DNA from: Syntrophobacteraceae bacterium
GTDB lineage: Bacteria > Desulfobacterota > Syntrophobacteria > Syntrophobacterales > Syntrophobacteraceae
DNA length: 34,239 bases
Assembly: GCA_031292215.1 (NCBI GenBank)
Contig: JARLHO010000107.1
Location: forward strand, 1-34,239
Reading direction: 5' to 3'
In this document: positions 1-9,006 of the stretch, in pieces
Numbering within the stretch: position 1 is the first letter of the stretch
How the letters are laid out: each line of letters begins with the position of its first letter
Translations under genes and position numbers: made by a program
The notes under the pieces: model-generated
Told to the model about the DNA's origin: nothing
What the model saw: the letters and a program-made list of their open reading frames with translations, nothing else
The model's database searches: none

Positions 1-28
1 AAATTAAACCTAAAGGCCCGTTCTTGTC

Positions 29-68
29 GGGTCAACCGATGCCCTGTAACTGGCACTCCGGTTGACCC
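29..68. repeat. Inverted repeat, 10-bp perfect arms
   Basis: GGGTCAACCG at 29-38 is exactly reverse-complemented at 59-68. Inside the loop TGCC (40-43) can pair with GGCA (52-55), so the RNA or single strand would form a long two-part hairpin. No T tract follows on the plus strand. It may be a repetitive extragenic palindrome or the end of an upstream transcript; the sequence alone does not decide. Confidence 0.6.
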
Positions 69-93
69 ATGCTCTGCTCTTTTAAGATACAAG

Positions 94-120
94 GTTGGGC
101 TAAGCGCAGCGCAGCCCAAC
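94..120. repeat. Inverted repeat GTTGGGCT / AGCCCAAC
   Basis: GTTGGGCT at 94-101 and its exact reverse complement at 113-120 flank an 11-base spacer. Palindromes with a TTGGGCT/AGCCCAA core are a common class of dispersed intergenic repeats in bacterial genomes. That assignment is from general knowledge; only the palindrome itself is visible. Confidence 0.55.
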
Positions 121-184
121 AAATTAATCGTATAGGAAACTCCAAGTTTCATCTCGTTCAAACCGCATCCCCGGAGGCGGCGGC

Positions 185-313
185 CCCGCTTATATAAAAC
201 TTCAGCGGCGTGTCGCCGAAGACGGGTTGCCAAGCCCCGACCTGCCCGACAGGCTGCGCCGGCGGCAGCTCGGACGACAGTCCGCACCGCCTGCCCGCTC
301 CTATGAAACTTCA
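185..313 (+). repeat. Imperfect direct repeat pair, 17/20 identity
   Basis: The 20-mers at 185-204 and 294-313 share CCCGCT, then TAT, then AAACTTCA, and differ at three positions. They lie 109 bases apart in the non-coding left end. This could be the remnant of a duplicated or mobile intergenic element. No terminal inverted repeats or coding remnant were found with it. Confidence 0.4.
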
Positions 314-646
314 ATACGGGGCGCCGCAGCTTTTTTCCAGAAAAGAATACCCCGGTTTTCTTTGCACGCTAAATTTGAACTGACGCCCAAACTGAAAAGA
401 GCAACCGTGGGGTCGGTAGAGCCCGAAAGAGCAAGATACCGGTTTTCCCCGGCCTTTGCTCTTCTTCGTGACGAATCGGTTATTAAATGCTATATAAGAA
501 AGATTACAGCCGAAACATATATTCGAATTTTACGGATCGTGAGGCTGGCCTGCAAGGCTATACTCCCCCGCCCTGCGCAGGCAGGGTAGGCGTAAACGTT
601 GTCATGCCCGCCGATAAATTTAAGGATGAAAACCGGTGCAGGTAAA

Positions 647-1426
647 ATGATCGACTTTCACAGCCATATACTGCCCCATCTCGACGACGGCCCCCCGGAT
701 TGGGAGGAAAGCCTCCAAATGGCAAGAATCGCCGTCGAAGACTCCATTTCGGCGATGGTGTGCACTCCCCATCTGTCGCCTGTTTTTCCGGACAACAACC
801 GCTCGGTGGTGATGGCAGCGGTCGAACAATTCCGCATAAGACTACAGGAGGCGGCAATCCCTCTCCAAGTCTATCCCGGCACGGAGTTGGCCATCGACTC
901 GGATCTTCCCGAAAAAATCCTGGCCAATGAGGTATTGACCGTTAACGACAACCATAGCGTCGCCCTGATTGAAATGCCTGTCGATAGCATTGACCACAAT
1001 ATCGGAAGGTTTTTCTGGAACGTGCAGTCAAGCGGCGTTGACATTGTTCTGGCCCACCCCGAGAGAAACCTCTTCCTGATGAAAAACCAGTCGATGCTGG
1101 TGGAATGGATTCAGAGGGGCGTCATGGTCCAGATCACCGCCTCCGCCGTCGCAGGCAGGATGGGGCCACGCATAAAAGATTTTTGCATAAGCCTGCTCGA
1201 GCGCCAAATGGTGCACCTGGTGGCCTCCGATTCTCACGGCCCCCACAGAAGAAGGCCCGTGCTCTCCGGAGCGCGAGACGTCGTCGAGTCGATAACAGGC
1301 AAAGAGGAGGCGCACAAGATCTTTTGTGAGAACCCCCAACAGCTCGTGCTGGGAATTGTCCCCGACCTGGCGCCCCCTGTAGCACTCAGGAAAACGTCTT
1401 TCCTGCGGCGCATGTTATTCCGGTAG
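647..1426 (+). CDS. PHP-family phosphatase, CpsB/YwqE-like
   Basis: Cytosolic metal-dependent phosphatase of the PHP superfamily, of the kind that removes phosphate from tyrosine kinases controlling capsule and exopolysaccharide assembly. The 259-residue length fits CpsB/YwqE (about 245-255). Metal-ligand motifs appear in the expected order: FHSHILPHLDDGP at residues 4-16, then CTPHLSP, PGTEL, LAHPERN and SDSHGP near the end. The ATG at 647 is preferred because the PHP motif starts immediately after it and a CAGGT sits 5 bases upstream. A TTG at 599 and an ATG at 626 are in frame but extend beyond the usual N-terminus. The gene converges on a sugar aminotransferase gene, which supports a polysaccharide context. 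The cognate kinase is not in the window, so tyrosine-phosphatase function is inferred from the family. Confidence 0.85.
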   Translation: MIDFHSHILPHLDDGPPDWEESLQMARIAVEDSISAMVCTPHLSPVFPDNNRSVVMAAVEQFRIRLQEAAIPLQVYPGTELAIDSDLPEKILANEVLTVNDNHSVALIEMPVDSIDHNIGRFFWNVQSSGVDIVLAHPERNLFLMKNQSMLVEWIQRGVMVQITASAVAGRMGPRIKDFCISLLERQMVHLVASDSHGPHRRRPVLSGARDVVESITGKEEAHKIFCENPQQLVLGIVPDLAPPVALRKTSFLRRMLFR

Positions 1427-1441
1427 ACCAGACTCCGGTTT

Positions 1442-2542
1442 TCAACCACGGCACTGCCTTACCGCCTCCACGACAGCCTTGGCATTATCGACCGTCAATC
1501 CGTGGTGGACGGGCAGGGCAAGGATCGTTTGAGCCGTTTTTTCCGTAACCGGAAGGTTCGAGAGGCCATAAAGTTTTTCAAAAACGGGCTGCTGATGCAA
1601 ACCGCGCGGATAGTGCACGCCGCTCGCCACCCCTTTTTCCTGTAACCTTTCAGCCAAACAGTCACGGCTGCACCCGAATTCATCCGGATCGACCAAAACG
1701 CAATACTGATGCCAGGCGTGAGTTCCCTGCCCGGAAATTTTCTGTGCCCTGATGCCCCGCAGGCCCGCGAGGCCGGCCGACAAGATGTGCGCATTCGCCC
1801 TCCTTTGGGCGAGCATCTCCTCTAGCCGGAGGAGCTGCCTGCGTCCGATGGCGGCCTCCACGTCGGTCATCCTGTAATTGAACCCCAGGACGGTATGACA
1901 GTACTTGCCCGATTCCCCGTGGCTGCGCAGCAGCCGCATTCTTTCGGCGTAGTCCCCGTTATTTGTGCATATCATCCCCCCCTCCCCCACGAACATGTTC
2001 TTTGAGGGATAAAAGGAGTAGCATACAAAATCGCCAAAAGAGCCGACGTCGCGTTTTCCCCAGGAGGCGCCGTGGGCCTGGGCGGCATCCCAGACCACGA
2101 TCAGGTTGTTACGGGCCGCAAATTCGCCGACGGCCTCCGCATCGACGGGATTTCCAAAAAGATGGACGGGAGCGATAGCTCGTGTGCGCTCCGTAATGCG
2201 CCTTTGGGCATCGCCCAGATCGATTAGAAACGTTTCGGGGTCGATGTCGCAAAAAATCGGCCGCCCGCCGCTCATGGCGACCATCGAACCTGTGGCCATG
2301 AAGGTAAACGATGGCACGAGGACCTCGTCGCCGGGTTGTAAAAACGACATGTAGGCCAAATGCAGGGAAGCCGTGCCGTTGGCGCACGTAAGAGCGTGGC
2401 CAGCACCCACCATGGAGGCGAATTCGCGCTCGAAAGCCTCGCACTGACCATTCTGGCGAAGGTTTCCGGATCGCAGCACATCCACTGCGGCCTGTATTTC
2501 CTCCTCAGTTAATTTCACTTCGGAAACTTCTATTCTACTCAC
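1442..2542 (-). CDS. DegT/DnrJ/EryC1/StrS aminotransferase
   Basis: PLP-dependent aminotransferase of the DegT family, which typically transfers an amino group to a keto-sugar nucleotide for O-antigen, capsule or glycan synthesis. The 366-residue product shows the family order: an N-terminal LTEEEIQAAVDVLRSGNL segment, ALTCANGTASLHLA in the cofactor-binding region, VVWDAAQAHGA, and the PLP lysine in SFYPSKNMFVGEGG. The end has the usual GVASGVHYP and LPVTEKTAQTILALPVHHGL blocks. The start is set at a GTG (2542) because GGAGGA lies 8 bases upstream; an in-frame ATG 156 bases further out adds a segment with no family resemblance. The sugar substrate cannot be read from sequence. The gene lies 15 bases from the stop of the convergent PHP phosphatase gene. 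Confidence 0.9.
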   Translation of the reverse strand: MSRIEVSEVKLTEEEIQAAVDVLRSGNLRQNGQCEAFEREFASMVGAGHALTCANGTASLHLAYMSFLQPGDEVLVPSFTFMATGSMVAMSGGRPIFCDIDPETFLIDLGDAQRRITERTRAIAPVHLFGNPVDAEAVGEFAARNNLIVVWDAAQAHGASWGKRDVGSFGDFVCYSFYPSKNMFVGEGGMICTNNGDYAERMRLLRSHGESGKYCHTVLGFNYRMTDVEAAIGRRQLLRLEEMLAQRRANAHILSAGLAGLRGIRAQKISGQGTHAWHQYCVLVDPDEFGCSRDCLAERLQEKGVASGVHYPRGLHQQPVFEKLYGLSNLPVTEKTAQTILALPVHHGLTVDNAKAVVEAVRQCRG

Positions 2543-2892
2543 GGTGTAAATCCTCCAATCGGAGAACGCTATGACAGAATTCGCAAAATATCGCCAGCAA
2601 AAAGCGCCCCTTTGCTGCCTCGCAGAACTCGCGGCAAGGCGCCTGATGGCGGGGGAAATCTTTTCCGGCCGCCACATCCCCTCGGGTGCTGTTTGCACGC
2701 AGTTAAAAACTCTTATAACCGATGAGCCTGAAGAAGCTCCGATTATACGGTTTGGTCACCCCGGCGGTTTTAAACCGGCTCAAGGACGCCACCAGGCTCT
2801 TGAAGTTTTGGAACTGCTCAGTCGGAAATAAATTTCTTCCTTGAAAGTCCACGCCTCCGTAATGGATACTGCGGGATGAAAGGAGAGAGCAG
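2543..2892. other. Divergent intergenic region with a 13-bp palindrome
   Basis: This 350-base stretch separates the divergently read aminotransferase and metallo-hydrolase genes. An 86-codon plus-strand frame (2571-2831) lies mostly here but has no recognisable features. A palindrome CGGTTT-T-AAACCG at 2765-2777 could be an operator. I see no convincing sigma-70 promoter pair. Confidence 0.4.
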
Positions 2893-3795
2893 ATGCGATT
2901 TCGAAAATCGGGAAAAATTGTCGATAATTTATACCATCTGGGCGCCGAGGAATCCGGGGTCTACGCGCTGCGGGGAGACCATGGCACAGCCCTTATAAGC
3001 GGTGGGATGAGCTACATTCTTCCCGGGGTCCTTTCCCAGATGCAGGAGTTTGGAATCGACCCCTCGGAGATCACTACCCTTTTGATCCTCCATTCACACT
3101 TCGACCACGTGGGGATCGTCCCCTATTTTGCAAGAAAATACCCGGCCATCAACGTAATTGCCTCCGAAGCGGCGATAGCGACCTTCCAAAAGCCTAAGGC
3201 AATCGAGTATATAAACCGCTACAACGTCCTAAACGCCGGAAACCGGGTGGAAACTCTTTCGGACTTTGACCTGGAGTGGCGCTCGGACATAGTGGCAAAG
3301 CCGGTCAGGCAAGGCGATGTCATCGACCTTGGCGGATTTATACTAGAGATTTTCGAAACTCCCGGCCACTCGAACTGTTCCATTTCAGCCTATGAGCCAA
3401 ACCACAAAATCCTCTTTGCCTCCGATGCCGTGGGCATCCCCTTTGCCGATAGGCTTTTTCCGGCCATGAACACGAACATCGACCAGTTTCTGGCAAGCCT
3501 CGCAAAGTTAAAGCCGCTCGAAGTCCACCTGTTTTGCGCCGATCACTACGGCTTTATTACCGGGGAGGAGGCCCGAACCGTCGTCTCCGGTACAATCCGG
3601 GAAGCGTTGAGCATGCGGGCCGTTCTTACCGAGCTCTTAAGAAAAAACGGCTCGGATATCGACGCGGCGGCCAGGCAGGGCGCCTCCTTTACCTACGAGC
3701 AAATGCCCGGCTACTTCCTTGCTCCCGAAATTCTGGAAGGAGTCCTGAGACAAACACTCAAATACATCGTCAAAACCTCAGTGATTGATCAGTGA
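2893..3795 (+). CDS. MBL-fold metallo-hydrolase
   Basis: Metallo-beta-lactamase-fold hydrolase with a dinuclear metal site. The signature HSHFDH is at residues 67-72, followed by the distal ligands ETPGHS (His), FASDAVG (Asp) and CADHYG (His). The 300-residue length is normal for stand-alone MBL hydrolases, and no signal peptide is visible, so it should be cytosolic. The N-terminal NLYHLGAEESGVYAL strand pair resembles glyoxalase II-like and flavodiiron-type MBL domains, but no flavodoxin domain follows. The ATG is preceded by AAGGAGAG. It is a single-gene unit ending in a hairpin shared with the convergent che operon. The substrate is unknown. Confidence 0.85.
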   Translation: MRFRKSGKIVDNLYHLGAEESGVYALRGDHGTALISGGMSYILPGVLSQMQEFGIDPSEITTLLILHSHFDHVGIVPYFARKYPAINVIASEAAIATFQKPKAIEYINRYNVLNAGNRVETLSDFDLEWRSDIVAKPVRQGDVIDLGGFILEIFETPGHSNCSISAYEPNHKILFASDAVGIPFADRLFPAMNTNIDQFLASLAKLKPLEVHLFCADHYGFITGEEARTVVSGTIREALSMRAVLTELLRKNGSDIDAAARQGASFTYEQMPGYFLAPEILEGVLRQTLKYIVKTSVIDQ

Positions 3796-3800
3796 AAAGT

Positions 3801-3829
3801 GGTGACCGGGGCGCCGTTACCCGATCACC
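3801..3829. terminator. Hairpin between convergent genes, likely terminator
   Basis: GGTGA (3801-3805) pairs with TCACC (3825-3829) and CGGG (3807-3810) with CCCG (3820-3823), with one C/A mismatch and a 9-base loop. Read on the minus strand it is followed by ACTTTTC, so it best serves as the terminator of the che operon. On the plus strand the tail is only AT-rich. It sits between two convergent stop codons. Confidence 0.5.
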
Positions 3830-3865
3830 ATTCACTATTTACCACTTACCACTCACCATTGACTG
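3830..3865 (+). repeat. Short iterated ACCA/CACT-type sequence
   Basis: The bases after the hairpin are built from variants of one unit: ATTCACTATTT, ACCACTT, ACCACTC, ACCATTGAC. A related ATTCACTATT occurs again at 24654-24663 in another intergenic region. Such iterated TTCACTATT/ACCATT runs are seen as dispersed intergenic repeats in some bacteria. No function can be assigned. Confidence 0.35.
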
Positions 3866-3870
3866 CACCG

Positions 3871-5238
3871 CTAGAACCCGAATTCGGACAGAAGCGAATC
3901 GACTTCGTCTTGCGAATGGACCGCATTTTCCGAAACCCCGTGCACCGGACCGTAGAGTTCGTCGACGACTTTCTTTGGTCCCGTGGTTTCCTTGACTCCG
4001 AAGGTCCGGATCAGGCCGACCAGCCTGCCCTCGATATCCTTTAGCAGTTTGGTGATCTTTTGGATGACCTGGCCGCTCAGATCCTGGAAGTCCTGGGCGG
4101 ACATGATGATATTGAGATCCGAGCGGTGCCCCGCGATGATCTCGTCGACGGCGTCAAGCGTCTTAGAGGATTCCGCGAGCTTTTCTCCCGCCGAATCCCC
4201 TATGGCTTTCAACCCCCCGAGGATCTCCCGCAGCCGTAGGACGTGGCCCTTTTCAAGCGTTAGCCGCGCCTGGATGGCTTCCACTTGATCAAGGGTTGTC
4301 AGGGCGGACTTTTCCGTCATCTCGAGGATGTGTTCGAGGCGATTGCCCGAGTCGGGGATCTTATCCTCGACGATCTCCTGGAGGGAGGGGTCAAGAGTAT
4401 TTAGAAAACCGCCTATCGAGTCGTGGAGTCCCCTGGCCAGAGTCCCGATTTCTTTATATAGCCCCATGTCGGCTTTTGGCTGATCGGCCAGTTTTAGCAG
4501 TATCCCCTGTGCAGTCTCCATGTCGGCGTTGGAAAATGCCTCTATGAAGTCGTTGACATTGGTCACCACGGTTTCGACCGTGGCTTCTTCTATGGCTCGA
4601 AATGATCCCGAAGTCATGAGCTGCCCATCGGAGAGGAGCTTTTCAATTTTGCGCAGGGTCTCGGCGGACCCCGTAAAGGTGACCTTGAATGTCCTTGCGC
4701 AGTGTTCATCGGAATCAATTGTTAGCTCGCCTCCCAAATTCCCGATCATCTCCTTAAGACGTCCCAGATCGCCGTCCTCACCACTTTCCTCCCCCCCCCC
4801 CGGCGCCGCTTCCACAATCCCTGCGGCCTCCTGCCCGGGCTCGACCTCCGATGCGCTTTCACCCGTCGCCTCCGTTTGGCCCCGGGGCGGGCTCAACAGT
4901 TCCGATATCTCCTCCAGGCCGATTTCATTCTCGGCCTTGCCCTTCTTTAGACCTTCCAGCCCCTCTATCACCGAGCCGATCGCAAATCCGAACGTGACAA
5001 TGGAGTCCATGCCGCCCGAGGAGAAGTCGTTTGAAAGAAATGTCTCCAGTTCGACCCCGGCCTTCTCCAAACCGCCCAGACCGAGCATGGCCGCCGTTGC
5101 ATGAAAGGACACGAGGGCCCGGCGAGACTTTTCCATCTCCTTTGCGCTCTCCCCGTTGCCCATGGCGGCGACACCCTCTTCGGCTTCCCGTAGAAGCCTT
5201 ACAAGCTCATCCCAATCCTGCGTTTCCAGCTCGATCAT
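3871..5238 (-). CDS. cheZ: CheZ-type CheY-P phosphatase with HPt-like N-terminus
   Basis: Dephosphorylates CheY-P and so ends the chemotaxis signal. At 455 residues it is about twice the size of enterobacterial CheZ (about 214). The C-terminal CheZ helices contain AQDFQDLSGQV; Asp386 and Gln390 match the catalytic Asp/Gln (DLTGQ) of E. coli CheZ. The last residues, SQDEVDSLLSEFGF, match the CheY-binding tail of CheZ. Residues 38-70 (SFHATAAMLGLGGLEKAG) resemble a degenerate HPt helix pair: the His is present but the usual Lys-Gly is missing. An acidic low-complexity linker follows and contains the poly-G tract. The gene overlaps the cheA stop by 4 bases (ATGA), so the two are translationally coupled. 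It is the last gene of the operon. Confidence 0.88.
   Translation of the reverse strand: MIELETQDWDELVRLLREAEEGVAAMGNGESAKEMEKSRRALVSFHATAAMLGLGGLEKAGVELETFLSNDFSSGGMDSIVTFGFAIGSVIEGLEGLKKGKAENEIGLEEISELLSPPRGQTEATGESASEVEPGQEAAGIVEAAPGGGEESGEDGDLGRLKEMIGNLGGELTIDSDEHCARTFKVTFTGSAETLRKIEKLLSDGQLMTSGSFRAIEEATVETVVTNVNDFIEAFSNADMETAQGILLKLADQPKADMGLYKEIGTLARGLHDSIGGFLNTLDPSLQEIVEDKIPDSGNRLEHILEMTEKSALTTLDQVEAIQARLTLEKGHVLRLREILGGLKAIGDSAGEKLAESSKTLDAVDEIIAGHRSDLNIIMSAQDFQDLSGQVIQKITKLLKDIEGRLVGLIRTFGVKETTGPKKVVDELYGPVHGVSENAVHSQDEVDSLLSEFGF
4791..4801 (-). repeat. G11 homopolymer inside cheZ
   Basis: Eleven consecutive C on the plus strand (G on the coding strand) encode Pro-Gly-Gly-Gly-Glu near residue 146-150 of the CheZ protein, between its N-terminal region and the phosphatase helices. 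In the given sequence the frame is intact. Tracts of this length are classical sites for slipped-strand mispairing. A gain or loss of one base would remove the catalytic domain. Confidence 0.8.
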
Positions 5239-7430
5239 TTTGAACTTTCCTCGTATAGGCTGATTATCCCTTTGACATCGATTATCAGTGCAATCTTGCC
5301 ATCTCCCAGTATCGCGCCCCCCGAGATCCCGGGCAGTTGCGCGAAAAGACTTCCAAGGCTTTTGATTACGACTTCCTGCCGGCCCACGATCTCATCGGCT
5401 AAAAGACAATAGGAATTTTGCCCCTCGATCACCACCAGAAGAAGCGCTTCCCAAGGATCGCGATGTTTGGGCTCTTCATTGAAATAATTGTGCAAACGGA
5501 TGAGCGGCATGATGGAATCTCTTACCTTTACCAGCTCGCCTTTCCCATGCACGGTAAAATAGGCCTCCCGCGGAACTTTTAGCGATTCCTTAAGAGCAAT
5601 GGTGGGCACAATGTATCGCTCGGCGCCGATTTGCACGATCATCCCGTCGATAATGGCCATAGTTAGGGGCAGCTTCATATGAAAAGAGGTCCCCCGGCCC
5701 TGCTTGGTCGATATGTCGATCTTGCCGCGGAGCCGCTCGACGCACTTTTTTACAACGTCCATTCCAACGCCCCGCCCGGACACATCGGTTACTTTGTCAT
5801 TTGTCGAAAACCCGGGGTGAAAGATCAGCTCGTATGCCGCCTTATCGTCTAACTGATCGGGTCCGCCTATTATCCCGCGCGATACCGCCTTTTCCCGAAT
5901 CCTTGCGGCGTCGAGCCCTCGCCCGTCGTCTTCGATGTCAATTACAATGTTACCGCCCTTTTGTTCGGCGGAAACAGTTATCGTACCCGCCGGGCTCTTC
6001 CCCGCTTTTACTCTCAAATCCGGCGTTTCGATCCCGTGGTCCACCGAATTTCTGATCATATGCACAAGCGGTTCATATATTTCTTCGACCATATTGCGGT
6101 CTATTTCGGTATCCTCGCCGTTCATCTTTAATAGTGCTTCTTTACCCGATTTTTTCGAAAGATCGCGGACCAGCCGGATCATTTTCTGGAAAGTATTCTT
6201 GATCGGGACCATGCGCATCGACATGCTTATTCGCTGTATTTCGGCCGTAATCCTGTTTAGCTGACTGCAGTCCTTCTGGAGTTTTTGATCCTTTATCATT
6301 TGAATTTCCGGGTTCTGGAGCACCATCGATTGTGCGATAACCAGCTCCCCGACCATATCCACAAGGTTGTCGAGCTTACGGGTGTCGATCCGGACAGATT
6401 GGGAGGTTTCGATATTGTGGCGCTGTTCGCGCAAAGCCTTGGACACTTCCCGGGGGCTGGCGATCCCTTCCTCTATTAGCGCCTCGCCAAATTTCCTTCC
6501 CTCAGCTTTACTCTTTTGAGCAATATCGGGCAGAGTCTCATCTTCTAGGACCCCGTGCTCGACAAGGATTTCTCCGACCTTTCTTACCGGGATTCCCGCA
6601 CCTACCGCCGGCTCGCCGTTAAAGGCCTTGACCTTCTTTAGAAAATTCTTTACTACCGGCGAAGCCGCTTTGCGGCCGCTCTGGTCCTTTTCCAGCTCCT
6701 CGAGCAGCCCTTTTAGAATATCGGTAGCCACAAGGACTATGTCGATCAGCGCGTCGGTCACCGCCAGCTTCCCGGCCCGCGCCAAATCCAGAAGGTTCTC
6801 CACCTCGTGGCTAAGCTCGTGGATTTCCAACAGGTTTAGAAAACCCGCCACCCCCTTTATGCTGTGAAAGGGCCGGAATACCGCGTTTATCGCCTCGGTG
6901 TCTTCCGGGTTGGTCTCAAGGCCCAGCATGTTCATCTCAATCGAGGAAAGATGCTCTTTGGCTTCCTCGATAAAATCCTTTAGAAGCTCAGGGTCCTGCA
7001 TCTCGGCAAATTCTGGCTCCCCGAGATACGCGACATCGTCGCCCGCCACGGCCTCCGGCTGGCCGGAAACCACGCCGGAATCTGAGTCGCCCGCCATCGA
7101 GGCGAAAAAATCCTCCTCCACGGTTGCGGATGCGCTCTGCTCTGCCGCCTCCGGTGCTCCGCCCAGTAAAACTTCCTCCGCGCCCGAAGGGTTCCCCAGA
7201 GAACCGAGCAACTGTTGAATCCTTAGCCAGTCGCTGTTCGGATCGGGGGATTCCTCCAAGATCAGCCGTTTAAAAATCAGCCTCACCTTTTGGATTATTG
7301 CCCCCAGCGGCCCTGCCGATCCGTTTTGCCCTTCGAGCTCATCGAGAATGTTCAGGCATTCCCCTATCCCTGCAAGGTCATCCGGACCGTCAATCACACC
7401 ATTGACGAGACGGTCGATTATTGTTTCCAT
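5235..7430 (-). CDS. cheA: CheA chemotaxis histidine kinase with MshEN-like insert
   Basis: Autophosphorylating kinase that passes phosphate to CheY and CheB. The 731 residues read: an unassigned helical N-terminus (1-75), an acidic linker, an HPt domain with the phospho-His in RPFHSIKGVAGFL (His189), a two-repeat segment at 283-336, dimerisation helices from about 345, the HATPase with HMIRNSVDHGIE and DIEDDGRGLD, and a C-terminal CheW-like domain. No P2-type CheY-binding domain is evident between HPt and dimerisation region. That place is taken by RKVGEILVEHG and RKFGEALIEEG repeats resembling MshEN domains of type II secretion and pilus ATPases. The ATG follows GGGGAT. The gene lies 57 bases downstream of a cheY and overlaps cheZ by 4 bases. 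Confidence 0.95.
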   Translation of the reverse strand: METIIDRLVNGVIDGPDDLAGIGECLNILDELEGQNGSAGPLGAIIQKVRLIFKRLILEESPDPNSDWLRIQQLLGSLGNPSGAEEVLLGGAPEAAEQSASATVEEDFFASMAGDSDSGVVSGQPEAVAGDDVAYLGEPEFAEMQDPELLKDFIEEAKEHLSSIEMNMLGLETNPEDTEAINAVFRPFHSIKGVAGFLNLLEIHELSHEVENLLDLARAGKLAVTDALIDIVLVATDILKGLLEELEKDQSGRKAASPVVKNFLKKVKAFNGEPAVGAGIPVRKVGEILVEHGVLEDETLPDIAQKSKAEGRKFGEALIEEGIASPREVSKALREQRHNIETSQSVRIDTRKLDNLVDMVGELVIAQSMVLQNPEIQMIKDQKLQKDCSQLNRITAEIQRISMSMRMVPIKNTFQKMIRLVRDLSKKSGKEALLKMNGEDTEIDRNMVEEIYEPLVHMIRNSVDHGIETPDLRVKAGKSPAGTITVSAEQKGGNIVIDIEDDGRGLDAARIREKAVSRGIIGGPDQLDDKAAYELIFHPGFSTNDKVTDVSGRGVGMDVVKKCVERLRGKIDISTKQGRGTSFHMKLPLTMAIIDGMIVQIGAERYIVPTIALKESLKVPREAYFTVHGKGELVKVRDSIMPLIRLHNYFNEEPKHRDPWEALLLVVIEGQNSYCLLADEIVGRQEVVIKSLGSLFAQLPGISGGAILGDGKIALIIDVKGIISLYEESSK

Positions 7431-7487
7431 TACTATCCCCGGTTCGATAAGTAACGCTTGTTAATCCCCTGATACATGCCCGACCGC

Positions 7488-7868
7488 TTAGCGAGGGACA
7501 ATTTTTCCCAGCTTCTCTTCGAGGGTCGCAGCCGTGAATGGCTTTACAATGTAGTTGCTGACCTTCGCCTTTACCGCTTCCATTATGTTTTCTTTCTGCG
7601 CTTCGGCAGTAACCATCAAAAACGGAGTGTTCTTTATCTTATCGTTTGCGCGGACCTCCTTTAGAAGCTCTAGACCCGTCATCCTGGGCATATTCCAATC
7701 CGAGACTATCAAATCGATTTTCGTTGTCTTCAGGACCTCCAGGGCCGCCAATCCATCCTCGGCTTCTATTACGCTTTGAAAATCGAGGTCGCGCAGAATC
7801 TTTCGCACTATGCGCCGCATCGTGACAAAATCGTCAACTACGAGCACTGTAAGGTCCTTGTAAGCCAT
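7488..7868 (-). CDS. cheY: CheY response regulator
   Basis: Single-domain receiver, 126 residues, with the complete CheY active site: acidic pair VVDDF (Asp12, Asp13), phospho-acceptor VSDWNMP (Asp57), the Thr in LMVTAEAQ and the Lys in YIVKPF. VSDWNMP and MVTAEAQKE closely match motor-binding CheY proteins, so this is the better candidate for the flagellar output of the two receivers in the operon. It sits between cheB (16-base gap) and cheA. GAGGT upstream of the ATG serves as ribosome site. Confidence 0.93.
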   Translation of the reverse strand: MAYKDLTVLVVDDFVTMRRIVRKILRDLDFQSVIEAEDGLAALEVLKTTKIDLIVSDWNMPRMTGLELLKEVRANDKIKNTPFLMVTAEAQKENIMEAVKAKVSNYIVKPFTAATLEEKLGKIVPR

Positions 7869-7884
7869 GTATTGCGGTACCTCC

Positions 7885-8970
<1,086 letters not shown>

Positions 8971-9006
8971 CTAAACAGTGTTCACAAAGCCCGCCAGCCA
9001 AAATAC

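Larger units (their letters stand above)
1..646. other. Gene-poor left end with palindromes
   Basis: I see no convincing gene in the first 646 bases. A 120-codon plus-strand frame at 227-589 has no family resemblance and no good ribosome site, so it is treated as chance. The stretch holds two inverted repeats near the left end, an imperfect 20-base direct repeat and a short perfect hairpin (arms 571-576 and 581-586, loop of 4) about 60 bases before the first gene. AT-rich DNA at 480-535 could contain the promoter of the downstream phosphatase gene, but no clean -35/-10 pair stands out. Confidence 0.6.

Noticed and set aside
227-589. 120-codon plus-strand frame in the left end
   Set aside because: Basic, low-information translation, no ribosome site, no family resemblance, and it covers the repeats.
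2571-2831. 86-codon plus-strand frame before the MBL hydrolase
   Set aside because: No ribosome site, no recognisable motif, and it lies in the divergent promoter region.
4520-5104. 194-codon plus-strand frame opposite cheZ
   Set aside because: Antisense shadow rich in Ser and Pro; the minus-strand CheZ motifs are unmistakable.
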